A stretch of DNA of 55,221 bases from positions 1 to 55,221 of the forward strand of contig JAGAKX010000060.1 in NCBI GenBank assembly GCA_017625435.1. Reading direction: 5' to 3'. The stretch comes from Clostridia bacterium (GTDB taxonomy: Bacteria; Bacillota; Clostridia; Oscillospirales; Acutalibacteraceae). The notes below the pieces were generated by a model that was not told the origin of the DNA, did no database searches, and saw nothing but the letters and a program-made list of their open reading frames with translations. Both the position numbers and the translations under genes were made by a program. Shown in pieces: positions 24,587-34,285 of this stretch; within the stretch, counting starts at the first letter, position 1; each line of letters starts with the position of its first letter.

Positions 24587-25960
24587 ATGGGTAAATTCTA
24601 TGATCTTATCCCCTCACAGGACACAATGTACCTGATGCAGAAATATACCTTCCACAAGCAGATAGTGCAGATTCCCACATCCTTTACGGTTGATATGGAT
24701 GTAGATTTCAATACACTTACAAAGGCTCTTAATATTGAAATTGAGCGTAATGACTCAATGCGTCTCCGTTTCAGAAAGGAAGGCAAGAAGGTTTCTCAGT
24801 ATTTTCTTGACAGCTACAGAATTGACTCCGTCAAGGTGCTTTCCTTCAAAACTGAAGAAGAGCAGGAAAAGTTCTTTACCAAGGATGCACAGACTCCCGT
24901 AAGATTCCTCAAGGACGAGTGCTACAGAATCTATTTCTTCAATGCCTTCAACGGCTATAAGGGAATTTATATCAACACAAGCCACATGGTAATGGATGCT
25001 GTGGGTATTCTTGTATTTTTCCTTGATCTTCTGGGAGTTTATAGGGCTCTCAAAAACGGAGAAGCTCTTCCTGAGCCGCTTCTCAAATATGAGGATTACA
25101 TCATAAAAGAGCACGAAAGATGCAGTAATGAAAAGCGCTTCGAAAAGGACAAGAAGTTCTATGACGAATATTTCAGAAGCTGCGGTGAGCCTACCTACAG
25201 CGGTGTGCACGGTCCTGCATTCCTCGAAAAGGAACGTAAAAAGAAAAAGGACCCCGATCTTAAAATTCCCTCAGCCTACAGTCCCCTTCTTGATAAGGCC
25301 GCTGTTATAGGCAAGAAGGTTGATACTGCGCTTTCAAAGAAGATATTAGAATTCTGTAAGGAGCGTTCCGTTGCTCCCGAAAGCCTTATGCTTCTTGCTA
25401 TGAGAACACATCTTTCCGCTCTTCACGAAAGAGATCCCTTCGGAATGCAGCTTCTTATGTGCAGCAAGAGAATTACATACAAGGATATGAAAACGGGCGG
25501 CTGTATGGCACAGCCCTTACAGGTTCTTACAAGAATCGAAGAGAATATGACATTCTCCGAGGCACTTGACGAGTTTCTCCGTACAAGAACCTCCCTTTAC
25601 AGACATCTTACCTACCCTTATACAACGGCACGCGACCAGTTCAGAGAAATGTATAATTATTCTCTCATTCAGGGTCCTGCTTCTCTTATGTTCTCTTGGA
25701 TTCCCGTTCCCGTTAACGAATTCACAGACTTTAAGTTTGATTTCAAGACCTATAACCTGGGCAGATATTTCAGCCCCCTTTACGCTATCTGTTATCCTGA
25801 CCCGCAGACGGGTGCGCTTGCTCTTCACTATATGTACCGTGAAAAGCTCATAACTCCCGCTGATCTTGAGGCATTGCATAAAAATACTGTCAAGATAATC
25901 GAAAAGGGAATAGAAAATCCCGATATTACAATAGGAGAGCTTCTTGACAGTCTCAAATAA
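24587..25960 (+). CDS. Free-standing condensation-domain (BAHD/CoA-dependent acyltransferase fold) protein
   Basis: 457 aa, the size of one NRPS condensation domain. The catalytic motif appears as SHMVMDAVG (His133, Asp137): the second His and the Asp of HHxxxDG are kept, the first His is Ser and the Gly is Ala, as in many acyltransferase relatives. A second-half block with FSWIPVPVNEF and the C-terminal MYREKLITPADLEAL match the C-domain layout. No signal peptide. ATG follows AGAGGTAA. Downstream by 21, 21 and 1 bp come an AMP-ligase, a carrier protein and a phosphopantetheinyl transferase. The protein should transfer an acyl group from the carrier to an amine or alcohol acceptor; the acceptor is unknown. 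Confidence 0.85.
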   Translation: MGKFYDLIPSQDTMYLMQKYTFHKQIVQIPTSFTVDMDVDFNTLTKALNIEIERNDSMRLRFRKEGKKVSQYFLDSYRIDSVKVLSFKTEEEQEKFFTKDAQTPVRFLKDECYRIYFFNAFNGYKGIYINTSHMVMDAVGILVFFLDLLGVYRALKNGEALPEPLLKYEDYIIKEHERCSNEKRFEKDKKFYDEYFRSCGEPTYSGVHGPAFLEKERKKKKDPDLKIPSAYSPLLDKAAVIGKKVDTALSKKILEFCKERSVAPESLMLLAMRTHLSALHERDPFGMQLLMCSKRITYKDMKTGGCMAQPLQVLTRIEENMTFSEALDEFLRTRTSLYRHLTYPYTTARDQFREMYNYSLIQGPASLMFSWIPVPVNEFTDFKFDFKTYNLGRYFSPLYAICYPDPQTGALALHYMYREKLITPADLEALHKNTVKIIEKGIENPDITIGELLDSLK

Positions 25961-25981
25961 AAATAATTTCTGAGGTGTATT

Positions 25982-27718
25982 ATGGATCCCAAGGATAAGA
26001 AGTATTTAGACGATTTGCGCCACGAAGTGCATATGATGGGTGAGCTTCTCACTCTCAAAATGCTTTTTGACCGTATGGAAGCTTACGGCGAAAGAGTTTG
26101 TATGGTTGAAAAGAAAAAGGATGTAGTGACGGAATATACCGTTAAGCGTTTCAGAGAGGATGTGTGCGCTCTCGGTACTGCTCTCAAGTCTATGGGACTT
26201 ATGGGTAAGCACATCGGTATTCTCAGTGAAAACTCTTATCAGTGGGTTGCTACCTTCTTCGCAACAGTATGCGGCGGCGGTGTTGCTGTGCCTGTTGATA
26301 AGGAGCTTACAGATGCCGATATCAGCGGTCTTTTCACAAAGGCTGATGTTGATGCAATATTTTTCTCCCGTGCCTATAAGGAAACTGCTAAATACCATCT
26401 TGAACACGATGAAAGATGTGTTGCAGCCGTTTGTACAAACAGAAATATTGACGGCTTCCTTTTCTTTGATGAGCTCATAGAAAAGGGCAAAAAACTTATA
26501 GCTGACGGTGACGACAGCTATATAAAGACAGAAATTGACAAGGATGACCTTGCTGCAATCGTGTTCACCTCGGGAACAACGGGTGCAAACAAGGGGGTAA
26601 TGCTTACTCACGGCAATTTCGCTCAGAATGCAGACGGCGTTCTTGAAACAATTGAAACACAGTACAGCTCAATTTCACTTCTTCCCATGAATCACGTGTA
26701 TGAGCTCAGCTGCAATATTCTTACGGCTCTTTATATGAACTGCCCCGTATTCATAAACGATTCACTTAAGAACTTTATGGATAATGTAAGATTCTATAAG
26801 CCCGATGCAATGGCAATTGTTCCCCTTGTTATTGATACTATTTATAACACAATCTGGAGAACTGCAGAGCAGACCGGCAGAGCAAAGATTCTTAAAAAGC
26901 TTCTTAAATTCTCAAATGCTATGAGAAAAATCGGAATTGACCTCCGCCCCGTTCTTTTCAAGACAATTTCGGATAAATTCGGCGGAAAATTCCCCACAAT
27001 GTCCTGTGGCGGTGCTCCCACAAGAGTTGAGTATATTACCTGTCTTTCAGATTTCGGCTTTACGATTTATAACGGCTACGGGCTTACGGAATCTTCTCCT
27101 ACGGTAACCCTTAATCTTGAAGCCGGTAAGTATCCCGACTGCGCAGGCTATGCCTTCCCCAAGGCAAAATTTATGATTCACGACCCTGATGAAAAGGGTG
27201 TCGGTGAAGTATGGATAAAGGGCGAAAACGTTACAAAGGGCTATTATAAGGACGAAGCGGCTACTGCTGCATCATTTGAGGACGGCTGGTTCAAGACCGG
27301 TGACTACGGCAGAACGGACGAGCTCGGACGTCTTTATATCGTCGGCAGAAAGAAAAATCTCATTATCCTTGATAACGGTAAGAACGTATTCCCCGAAGAG
27401 GTTGAAAGCTACTATATGGAAGCTGTCAGCTACCTTCACGATGTTGTTGTATTTGAAACCGAGCAGGAGGTAGGCGGAAGAATGCAGAAGATTATTGCAG
27501 GTGCATTCTACGTAAGCCCCGAGGATGTTGGCAACAAGTCTGAGGAAGAAATCAAGAAAATGGTCGAAAAGGATATTCTTGAAGCAAATAAGGAGCTTAC
27601 CTTCTATAAGCGTGTTCAGGATACCTACATCACCACACAGGAGTTTGAAATCAATTCCACAAGAAAAGTAATAAGAAGCAAGGTAATTGAGCGTTACAAT
27701 GCTTCAAAAAATAAATAA
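25982..27718 (+). CDS. AMP-forming acyl ligase (adenylation enzyme)
   Basis: 578 aa, ANL superfamily. ATP-binding loop IVFTSGTTGANKGVML (about 194-209), acyl-adenylate motif NGYGLTESSPTVTLN, hinge GDYGRTDELGRLYIVGRKKNLI, and a C-terminal KNVFPEEVE block are all in order. The catalytic A10 lysine lies in the INSTRKVIRSKV tail. Overall it resembles long-chain fatty acyl-CoA / fatty acyl-AMP ligases more than amino-acid adenylation domains. With the carrier protein 21 bp downstream, loading of a fatty or aryl acid onto the carrier is the natural reading. ATG is preceded by TGAGGTG. Substrate choice cannot be deduced by eye. Confidence 0.92.
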   Translation: MDPKDKKYLDDLRHEVHMMGELLTLKMLFDRMEAYGERVCMVEKKKDVVTEYTVKRFREDVCALGTALKSMGLMGKHIGILSENSYQWVATFFATVCGGGVAVPVDKELTDADISGLFTKADVDAIFFSRAYKETAKYHLEHDERCVAAVCTNRNIDGFLFFDELIEKGKKLIADGDDSYIKTEIDKDDLAAIVFTSGTTGANKGVMLTHGNFAQNADGVLETIETQYSSISLLPMNHVYELSCNILTALYMNCPVFINDSLKNFMDNVRFYKPDAMAIVPLVIDTIYNTIWRTAEQTGRAKILKKLLKFSNAMRKIGIDLRPVLFKTISDKFGGKFPTMSCGGAPTRVEYITCLSDFGFTIYNGYGLTESSPTVTLNLEAGKYPDCAGYAFPKAKFMIHDPDEKGVGEVWIKGENVTKGYYKDEAATAASFEDGWFKTGDYGRTDELGRLYIVGRKKNLIILDNGKNVFPEEVESYYMEAVSYLHDVVVFETEQEVGGRMQKIIAGAFYVSPEDVGNKSEEEIKKMVEKDILEANKELTFYKRVQDTYITTQEFEINSTRKVIRSKVIERYNASKNK

Positions 27719-27739
27719 GTTTTATCGGAGGAAGATAAA

Positions 27740-27967
27740 ATGCTTGACAAAATAAGAGAAATAATATGTGAATTTGTTGATATGGACCCCAAGGAAATCA
27801 CACTTGATACAAATATCCGTAAGGATCTCGGTCTTAACTCTCTTGAGCTTGTTAACCTTGCTGTTGATATTGAAGAGGCATTCGATGTTGAGATTCCCGA
27901 CAAGGAAGCAATGGGGCTTGAAACAGTTGCAGATGCTATCAGAATCATTGAAAAGTATATGGACTGA
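27740..27967 (+). CDS. Stand-alone acyl/peptidyl carrier protein
   Basis: 75 aa, acidic four-helix carrier protein. The phosphopantetheine attachment site is Ser34 in DLGLNSLELVNLA. ATG follows CGGAGGAAG. It lies between the AMP-ligase and the phosphopantetheinyl transferase, whose start codon begins one base after its stop. A carrier dedicated to this operon, not the fatty-acid-synthase ACP, is indicated by context. Confidence 0.94.
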   Translation: MLDKIREIICEFVDMDPKEITLDTNIRKDLGLNSLELVNLAVDIEEAFDVEIPDKEAMGLETVADAIRIIEKYMD

Positions 27968-27968
27968 T

Positions 27969-28577
27969 ATGTCTGCTGAAACTGAATTTTTTACTTCGGA
28001 TATAAAGAGAATAAGCCGCACCGATATTGATGCGGCTTATTTTTCTATGTCTCCGGAGCGAAGAAAAAAATGTGACGGACTGAGATTTCAGTCGGATAAG
28101 GATTTGTGTATTGCTTCCGATATGCTGTTAAGAAGAGTGCTTTCCGAAAGACTTGGTATATCACCTGATGAGATAGCTTTTGAAGTGTCGGAAAACGGAA
28201 AGCCCTGCCTTAAAAACGGCGGTTATCATTTCAGCATCAGCCATTCGGGTGAAATTGCAGCTGTTGCGGTGAATAATGCTTGCCCCGTGGGAATAGATGT
28301 TGAAAAAATGAAACCCGTGCCGGCACGTATCGTAAGGCGTTTTTTTTCTGAAAGTGACATCCGTTTTGTTTTTGAGGGTTCTGTTATACCCGACGGAAAA
28401 ATTGAAGACCGCGAAACACTTACCCGTTTCTTTAAGGTGTGGACATATAAGGAAGCCTTTGTGAAAATGACGGGGGAGGGAATAAGCGATAACCTGCAAA
28501 GCTGTCCCTATGACGAAAATAACTGCATAACAAAGACCTTTGATGATTATGTTCTGACTGTTATAACAGCAAAATGA
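27969..28577 (+). CDS. 4'-phosphopantetheinyl transferase (Sfp type)
   Basis: 202 aa from ATG at 27969, one base after the carrier stop; an open frame extending back to 27768 is only read-through of the carrier gene. Motifs: FSISHSGEIAAVAV, PVGIDVEKMKP (metal-binding Asp/Glu) and FKVWTYKEAFVKMTGEGI (catalytic W-x-x-KEA). It attaches phosphopantetheine from CoA to the serine of the carrier protein. Linkage to one carrier gene in the operon suggests a dedicated partner. The shortness (Sfp is about 224 aa) is still within the family range. Confidence 0.93.
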   Translation: MSAETEFFTSDIKRISRTDIDAAYFSMSPERRKKCDGLRFQSDKDLCIASDMLLRRVLSERLGISPDEIAFEVSENGKPCLKNGGYHFSISHSGEIAAVAVNNACPVGIDVEKMKPVPARIVRRFFSESDIRFVFEGSVIPDGKIEDRETLTRFFKVWTYKEAFVKMTGEGISDNLQSCPYDENNCITKTFDDYVLTVITAK

Positions 28578-28583
28578 ATAAGA

Positions 28584-28613
28584 TAAGCCACTCGCCGGGA
28601 AGCGGGTGGCTTA
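28584..28613. terminator. Terminator between PPTase and ABC permease genes
   Basis: TAAGCCACTCGC-CGGGAA-GCGGGTGGCTTA, 12-bp stem with one G-U pair. The following T-run is weak on the plus strand (ATGTTTTT). Confidence 0.7.
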
Positions 28614-28620
28614 AATGTTT

Positions 28621-31600
28621 TTATTCAACCGATTTAAGGGAGAGCACCATATCTACCTTTTTGAGCTTCTTGTGAAGCAGAAGGTTTACTGATACGATAA
28701 TGATACATGTGATCAGTATTGCGGCAACAAAGCTGTACCAGGCAATACTCTGTCCGTACATAACTGTGTCAATTGCCGTAAATGATATGAGAAGCAGGTG
28801 CAGAAGTATTCCGAGCACCACACCGAGGACTATACCGAATACGGATATAAAGATGTTTTCTCTGTAAATATAGCTGCTGACCTCGTTGTCGTAGAAGCCG
28901 AGCACCTTAAGTGTTGCAATTTCTCTTGTTCTTTCAATAATGTTGATGTTGGACAGATTGTAAAGAACAATAAATGCAAGAATAAGTGCAGATACAAAGA
29001 ATACAAGAATTACCACCGAAAGTGCATCTGTTATCTGAGAAATGCTCTCTGTTGTGTCGCTTGTAAAGGCTACAGCGGTAATTCCCGATGTCTTCATAAG
29101 GTCAGTACTTATAAGTCCCATCGTATTTGTAAGGGTTTCTTTGTCAACGCTGTCAAAGGTAGAAGACAGCTCACCGATTGCGTAGTAGTATTCGGGTGCC
29201 TTGCCTGTCACGGCTTTGTAGGTTTTTGCTGTCATATAAATGTAGTGGAAGGTGTAGTTTTCAACAATTGCGCTGACTGTTACCGAATAAGTCTTTCCGT
29301 CGCCATCTGTAAACAGAATCTTTTCGCCGATATCGGTTTTTGTGTCACGTGCCAGCTTTTCGGTGATTATTGCACCGCTGTCATCAAGGATATAGCTTTC
29401 ACCGTTTGTTCTGTTTCTCAGCTCAATGTAAGCGCCCAGTTTTGCAGGGTCTTCGGGAACAAGAGTGTAAACCTCAAGCTCCTTATTGCTTCTTTCGCTT
29501 CCTGCTGTCATGGCCTTCATTGATGTGAGCATCAGCGATTCAATTCTTGCATCGGAAAGAGCCTTATTGTATGCCGCTGAGTGTGTTTTTGTTGACTGTG
29601 CTTCTGAAAAAACAATCTGGAAGTCGTACTTTGAAATTGCATTCTCGCCGTACTGCTTTGTAAGAATTGCACTTATGGAATTATACATTCCGAGACTTGC
29701 GATAAGAAGCGCCGTGCAGCCTGCAATTCCCATAAGTGTCATTGTGAATCTCTGCTTGTTTCTGAAAAGATTTCTTGCGGTAACCTTGGCAGTAAAGCTT
29801 AATCTCTGCCATAAGAAGGTAACCTTTTCAAGAAGAATCCTCTTGCCTGCCTTGGGTGCTTTCGGACGCATAAGCACCGCAGGATTTGTCTGAAGCTCCT
29901 TATAAAGGGCAATTGCCGTAACAACAGCCGTGCAGATAAGTGAAATAAGAAGGCTCAGTGCCGAATATCCCCAGGGGAATTTGTATATAAGGTCAGGCAA
30001 TGCGTACATTACGGAATATGCGGAGTTTATAGCATAGGGGAACAGGAAAACCGCAACCGCAATGCCTATGACCGTGCCGAATATGCAGGCGCTGAGTGAA
30101 TAGATAACATACTTTGCAACTATTGAAAGCTTCGTATAACCGAGAGCCTTGTACGTACCTATAAGAATTCTGTCCTCGTCAATAAGTCTCGTGAGTGTGG
30201 TAAGACAAATCATTGAGGAAATCAGGAAGAAGAATATGGGGAAAATGTTTGAAAGAACCTGAATATTCTTTACGGACTGTCCGTAGCTGCTGTAACCGGG
30301 AGTTCCGTTTCTGTCGTAAACGCTCCAGGAGAGTGTGTCAAGCTTTGCAAGAAGAGCCTTAGCATCGTCAACCTTCTTCTGTGCCGTAAGAAGACCCGAG
30401 TCCAGCTGTAATGCTGCTTCCTTGCGTGTTTCTTTTGCAATTTCAAGGTTCTGAGGTGCGGAATTTACCTGAGCTTTAAGCTCGTTAAGCTTTGCTTCTG
30501 CCTGGATTTTTTCTATCTGAAGCTGAAGATTTTCGCTTGAAATATTGTAACCGAATGCGGTAAGCCGGGCGTTTGCTGCCTGCAGCTCTTTTGCTGCGGT
30601 ATCAAGCTGTGTCTTTGCCGTTGCAAGGGCAAGGGTAGCATCTGTCAGCTCTTTTTTCTTTGATTCAAGGAAAACTCCGAGGTCTTTTATCTGCTGTTCT
30701 TTTTCATTAAGCGTTTTTTCCTGAACTGCAAGGTTTGATTTCTGTGTGTCAAGATATGGCTGAAGATTTGCGGCAATTTCCGTTGCAAGTCCCTGTGTCG
30801 TAAGTGATTTTACCGCATTGTAAAGCTCAGGATAGGTAATCTGCATCATATTGATTATAGACTGAATCTGCTCCTGAGAATATGCGTCGGACTGAATGTC
30901 GCCTATTTTGTTTATTGTAGCCTCTGCCGCGGAAATAAGCCCCTTTGTGGTTTCAATTGTCTGCTTTGCGGATTCAATTGCATTCTGACCGTTCAAGTAC
31001 TGATTATATGCGGTGTCATAAAGCTCCTTCGCCTGAGTGTGCTTTAACTGCTGAGAATTGTAAAGGTCAACATTATTCTGATAAAGCTGTTCCTTTGCGG
31101 AATACTCCTGAAGTGCCGCATAATACTCTGTTGTGTTGTTGCTGAGTGACCCTTCTGCCGCCGCAAATTTTTCGTCAAATTCCTTCTGTGCATCGGCAAG
31201 GTACTGCTGACCGTTTGCCACAAGGTCCTCGAGCTTTGCTATGGTTTCGTCAAGCTCTGTCAGCTGACCGGAAACATTCGATTCGCTGTTTTGTATTTCT
31301 GCTTCCCCTGTTATGATTTTGTTCTGTAATTCGGGACGAAGCTGTGAAACTCTTATTCTTACCTGGTTCTTTGAAATTGCCTTTATGTTTTCAACTACGG
31401 GAGCAAGGTACTCGAAATATTCGTCGGAGTAAGGCTCAAGGTATTCTGCCCCCTGAACATTTACGTAAGCCTCGGAATAGTAATCGGCCGTGAATGCCTC
31501 TTCGGGTATGATTATAAATGTGCCAACCTTACCGCTGCCGATTGTTGTGTTTCCTCTTTCAAAGGAAAGGTAGAAGGGTGAGCGGATGATGCCTACGATT

Positions 31601-32169
31601 GTATAAGTGGACTCTTTAAGCTCCGAGGGAGCAGTTCCGTTTTCTGTTTCAAGGGTTATGGTATTGCCTATTCTGAAGCTGTCGGGTGTTGAAAGAGTGC
31701 TGGCATCCACAAGACATTCATTTACGGCGGAAGGATATTTTCCTTCAATAAGCTGAGGTCTGTTCATAAATGAACCGTCGTTTACTCCGTTAAGGAAATC
31801 AGCAATATGCGAAGGGGAGATAGAATAAGCTCGGGTGCTTATCTGAGTGCCGTCGATATCGGCTTCAATCTCGCCGTTTACGCGCACGAGCGCATCGACA
31901 AATTTCTGTCCTTCGGCATACTGAACGCCCTCAAGCTTTTTGATTTCCGCAATGTCGCTGTCCGTAAGACCTGCAACGGACTGTATGCGGATGTCCATTA
32001 AGTTGTAATCTGTAAAATACTTTTCTGCAGTAGAGAACATATCGGGAGCGGTAGCTTTTATTCCTACGAAAAAAGCAGTACCCAACGCGATTATAAGCAT
32101 AATTGAAATATATCTGCTTAAATTAGTCTTTACGGTACGCAGAGTATCTTTTATAAGTGCTTTTGACAA
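28621..32169 (-). CDS. Large FtsX/MacB-like ABC transporter permease with coiled coil
   Basis: 1182 aa. One N-terminal helix (about 20-42) leads to an extracellular domain, then a long coiled coil (about 290-620, heptad-rich in Ala, Leu, Lys, Glu and Gln), three or four helices (about 640-775), another helix near 805, a second extracellular domain and three final helices after 1030. Two FtsX-type permease modules (FFFLISSMICLTTLTRLIDE and FFVSALILAFIVLYNLSNIN, each followed by a TYKALGY/TLKVLGF motif) show the duplicated layout. Such proteins work with a MacB/LolD-type ATPase, here the gene 13 bp upstream. They act in mechanotransmission, lipid or peptide export. Substrate unknown. Confidence 0.88.
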   Translation of the reverse strand: MSKALIKDTLRTVKTNLSRYISIMLIIALGTAFFVGIKATAPDMFSTAEKYFTDYNLMDIRIQSVAGLTDSDIAEIKKLEGVQYAEGQKFVDALVRVNGEIEADIDGTQISTRAYSISPSHIADFLNGVNDGSFMNRPQLIEGKYPSAVNECLVDASTLSTPDSFRIGNTITLETENGTAPSELKESTYTIVGIIRSPFYLSFERGNTTIGSGKVGTFIIIPEEAFTADYYSEAYVNVQGAEYLEPYSDEYFEYLAPVVENIKAISKNQVRIRVSQLRPELQNKIITGEAEIQNSESNVSGQLTELDETIAKLEDLVANGQQYLADAQKEFDEKFAAAEGSLSNNTTEYYAALQEYSAKEQLYQNNVDLYNSQQLKHTQAKELYDTAYNQYLNGQNAIESAKQTIETTKGLISAAEATINKIGDIQSDAYSQEQIQSIINMMQITYPELYNAVKSLTTQGLATEIAANLQPYLDTQKSNLAVQEKTLNEKEQQIKDLGVFLESKKKELTDATLALATAKTQLDTAAKELQAANARLTAFGYNISSENLQLQIEKIQAEAKLNELKAQVNSAPQNLEIAKETRKEAALQLDSGLLTAQKKVDDAKALLAKLDTLSWSVYDRNGTPGYSSYGQSVKNIQVLSNIFPIFFFLISSMICLTTLTRLIDEDRILIGTYKALGYTKLSIVAKYVIYSLSACIFGTVIGIAVAVFLFPYAINSAYSVMYALPDLIYKFPWGYSALSLLISLICTAVVTAIALYKELQTNPAVLMRPKAPKAGKRILLEKVTFLWQRLSFTAKVTARNLFRNKQRFTMTLMGIAGCTALLIASLGMYNSISAILTKQYGENAISKYDFQIVFSEAQSTKTHSAAYNKALSDARIESLMLTSMKAMTAGSERSNKELEVYTLVPEDPAKLGAYIELRNRTNGESYILDDSGAIITEKLARDTKTDIGEKILFTDGDGKTYSVTVSAIVENYTFHYIYMTAKTYKAVTGKAPEYYYAIGELSSTFDSVDKETLTNTMGLISTDLMKTSGITAVAFTSDTTESISQITDALSVVILVFFVSALILAFIVLYNLSNINIIERTREIATLKVLGFYDNEVSSYIYRENIFISVFGIVLGVVLGILLHLLLISFTAIDTVMYGQSIAWYSFVAAILITCIIIVSVNLLLHKKLKKVDMVLSLKSVE

Positions 32170-32182
32170 CGGGTAATCCTCC

Positions 32183-32884
32183 TTACCACTCTATTCTGTC
32201 AACGGAAAGGGGATTGTCGTTGACTGCAATTCTGTTTACTCTGCCGTTTTTCATAGTAATAACTCTGTCCGCCATAGGGGTGAGAGCCGTATTATGAGTA
32301 ATGATGATAACGGTCATACCCGTTTCTCTGCTTGTTTCCTGAAGAAGACCGAGAATCTGTTTGCCCGTATTGTAGTCGAGTGCACCCGTGGGTTCATCGC
32401 AGAGAAGAATCTTGGGGTTTTTCGCAAGAGCACGTGCAATGGAAACTCTCTGCTGCTCACCGCCCGAAAGCTGTGAAGGGAAGTTGTCCATTCTTTCGCC
32501 GAGTCCCACTCTTTCAAGAACTCTTGCAGGATTCAGAGCCTTATTGCTTATCTGTGAAGCCAGCTCCACATTTTCAAGTGCCGTAAGGTTCGGCACAAGA
32601 TTGTAAAACTGGAAAACAAAGCCTACATCGTGTCTGCGGTAGGTTGCAAGTCTTTTTTCGTTGAATTGATTGATAAGGTCGCCGCCGACTCTTACTTTGC
32701 CGTCGTCGCAGGCATCAATTCCGCCGAGAATGTTGAGTACGGTTGTCTTACCGGCACCGCTGGGACCTACAACCATGCAAAGCTCACCCTCCTCGACAGA
32801 GAAGGAAACTCCGTCAAGCGCGTTGATGGTGACTTCACCCATCTGATATTTTTTGTAAACTGATTCAAGTTCAATAAAGCTCAT
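32183..32884 (-). CDS. ABC transporter ATPase, MacB/LolD type
   Basis: 233 aa. Walker [11 protein letters not shown]-loop [20 protein letters not shown], signature [16 protein letters not shown], Walker [13 protein letters not shown] and the switch His in IIITHN are complete. The Q-loop region with [14 protein letters not shown] is typical of the MacB/LolD/FtsE class that partners with FtsX-like permeases. The 1182-aa permease follows 13 bp downstream and the pair is transcribed from a promoter just upstream. Confidence 0.95.
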   Translation of the reverse strand: MSFIELESVYKKYQMGEVTINALDGVSFSVEEGELCMVVGPSGAGKTTVLNILGGIDACDDGKVRVGGDLINQFNEKRLATYRRHDVGFVFQFYNLVPNLTALENVELASQISNKALNPARVLERVGLGERMDNFPSQLSGGEQQRVSIARALAKNPKILLCDEPTGALDYNTGKQILGLLQETSRETGMTVIIITHNTALTPMADRVITMKNGRVNRIAVNDNPLSVDRIEW

Positions 32885-32914
32885 AACTGTCCACCTTAAA
32901 AATTATACGTAATA

Positions 32915-32943
32915 AGTATATCCCATATATATTATATAGTCAA
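32915..32943 (-). promoter_or_regulatory. Promoter of the ABC transporter operon
   Basis: Minus strand TTGACT (32938-32943), 17 bp, TATACT (32915-32920), about 31 bp before ATG at 32884. Confidence 0.7.
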
Positions 32944-33066
32944 GCAGAAAAATTTTCCCGTATGCGGTCATCTGAAGTTTTTTTGCGTGTGTTAAAAAAA
33001 TATTCAGATATAATTGCATAAATATTCACAAATTTTCATAATCGCATCTTTTTGAAAATACTTTCC

Positions 33067-33095
33067 TTGACATTTGGTTTTTGCTATATTAAAAT
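33067..33095 (+). promoter_or_regulatory. Promoter of the aldose 1-epimerase gene
   Basis: TTGACA (33067-33072), 17 bp, TAAAAT (33090-33095), 42 bp before ATG at 33138. Confidence 0.7.
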
Positions 33096-33137
33096 AAATA
33101 TTTGGAATTAATCTTAAATTTGAAGGAGTTTTTTATA

Positions 33138-34181
33138 ATGTCAGTTGAGCGCGTGCTTTTCGGTAATATGCCTGACGGCAGAGAAGTTTACGAATATATC
33201 ATCACAAATTCATCTGAAACATCGGCCCGTGTTATTACTCTGGGTGCCACACTCCGTTCCTTTGAAATGCAGGATAAGGACGGTACGGTAAGAGATGTTC
33301 TTCTTTGCTTTGATAACGTAAAGGACTGCCTTGAGCTTTCTGATTATCAGGGTGTTGTAGTAGGTCCTGTTTGCAACCGTATAGGCGGAGCTTCAATCGA
33401 AATCAACGGTGAAGCTTATCCTCTTACAGCAAACGAAAAGGGTATAACCTGCCTTCATTCGGGCGGAGAGCTGGGACTTTCTGTCTGGAATGCCATAGTT
33501 ACCGATTCAGACAGCGTTGAATTCTCTTATGTTCAGGCGGACGGAGCGCACGGCTTCCCCGGTGAAAAGGAAGTTAAGGTTATTTACAGACTCGGGGATG
33601 ATAATAAGCTTCACATAAAGTATGAGGCAGTTTCCACAAAGGATACATATCTCAATTTTACAAATCACGCATATTTCAATCTTAACGGCTACGATAACGG
33701 CAATATCCTCGGACATACCCTTTCAATCGATGCCGACCTTATAACGGAGGTTGATGAAAACAGTATCCCCACCGGAAGAAATATCCCTGTTGAAGGTACC
33801 GCCTTTGACTTCAGAAACGAAAGAGTTATCGGAAAGGATATTGATGACAGCCATATTCAGCTTCAGTATACCGGCGGATATGACCATAATTTCTGCATAA
33901 ACGGATATGACGGAACTCTTCGTAAGATAGCAACGGCAACGGGAGAGCTCAGCGGTATAAAAATGAATGTTTATACAACTTTGCCCGGTGTTCAGTTCTA
34001 TGCAGGTAATTTCCTTAAAGGAATTCCCGGCAAAAACGGTGTTCCCATGGAAAAAAGAAGTGGTTTTTGTCTTGAAACTCAGTTTTATCCCGATACTCCC
34101 CACCATGCTGATTTCCCCTCCTGTCTTTATAAAGCAGGAGAGAAATACATATCGGAAACCGTATATGAATTTTCTCTGTAA
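33138..34181 (+). CDS. galM: Aldose 1-epimerase (mutarotase)
   Basis: 347 aa from ATG at 33138, which follows TGAAGGAG; the frame is open from 33102. The catalytic His is in LNFTNHAYFNLNGY and the catalytic Glu in FCLETQFYPDTPHHADFP, both as in galactose mutarotase; GPVCNRIGGASI and GYDHNFCIN are further family blocks. It interconverts alpha and beta anomers of aldoses, helping sugars enter metabolism. It is monocistronic, between the ABC operon and a secreted-protein gene with its own promoter. Confidence 0.95.
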   Translation: MSVERVLFGNMPDGREVYEYIITNSSETSARVITLGATLRSFEMQDKDGTVRDVLLCFDNVKDCLELSDYQGVVVGPVCNRIGGASIEINGEAYPLTANEKGITCLHSGGELGLSVWNAIVTDSDSVEFSYVQADGAHGFPGEKEVKVIYRLGDDNKLHIKYEAVSTKDTYLNFTNHAYFNLNGYDNGNILGHTLSIDADLITEVDENSIPTGRNIPVEGTAFDFRNERVIGKDIDDSHIQLQYTGGYDHNFCINGYDGTLRKIATATGELSGIKMNVYTTLPGVQFYAGNFLKGIPGKNGVPMEKRSGFCLETQFYPDTPHHADFPSCLYKAGEKYISETVYEFSL

Positions 34182-34218
34182 AAAACAGATTTTGCCGTAT
34201 AAAATCTCGTTAAATTGC

Positions 34219-34246
34219 TTGACAAAGATATTTATTTTGTTATAAT
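34219..34246 (+). promoter_or_regulatory. Promoter of the secreted unknown protein gene
   Basis: TTGACA (34219-34224), 16 bp, TATAAT (34241-34246), 39 bp before the GTG start at 34286. Confidence 0.7.
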
Positions 34247-34285
34247 ATTTATGTGTTTTAAATTTTAAGAATCGGAGGTGCGGTT

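Noticed and set aside
27768..27968. Extended N-terminus of the phosphopantetheinyl transferase
   Set aside because: It is only an alternate frame of the carrier protein gene; ATG at 27969 directly after the carrier stop begins the family-like sequence.
24587..28577. dlt (D-alanylation) operon
   Set aside because: A carrier and AMP-ligase are present, but there is no DltB-type MBOAT or DltD, and the first gene is a condensation-type acyltransferase; the ligase looks fatty-acyl-like.
30945..32001. Plus-strand open frames inside the ABC permease
   Set aside because: Short frames without ribosome binding sites opposite a coiled-coil coding region; codon-bias shadows.
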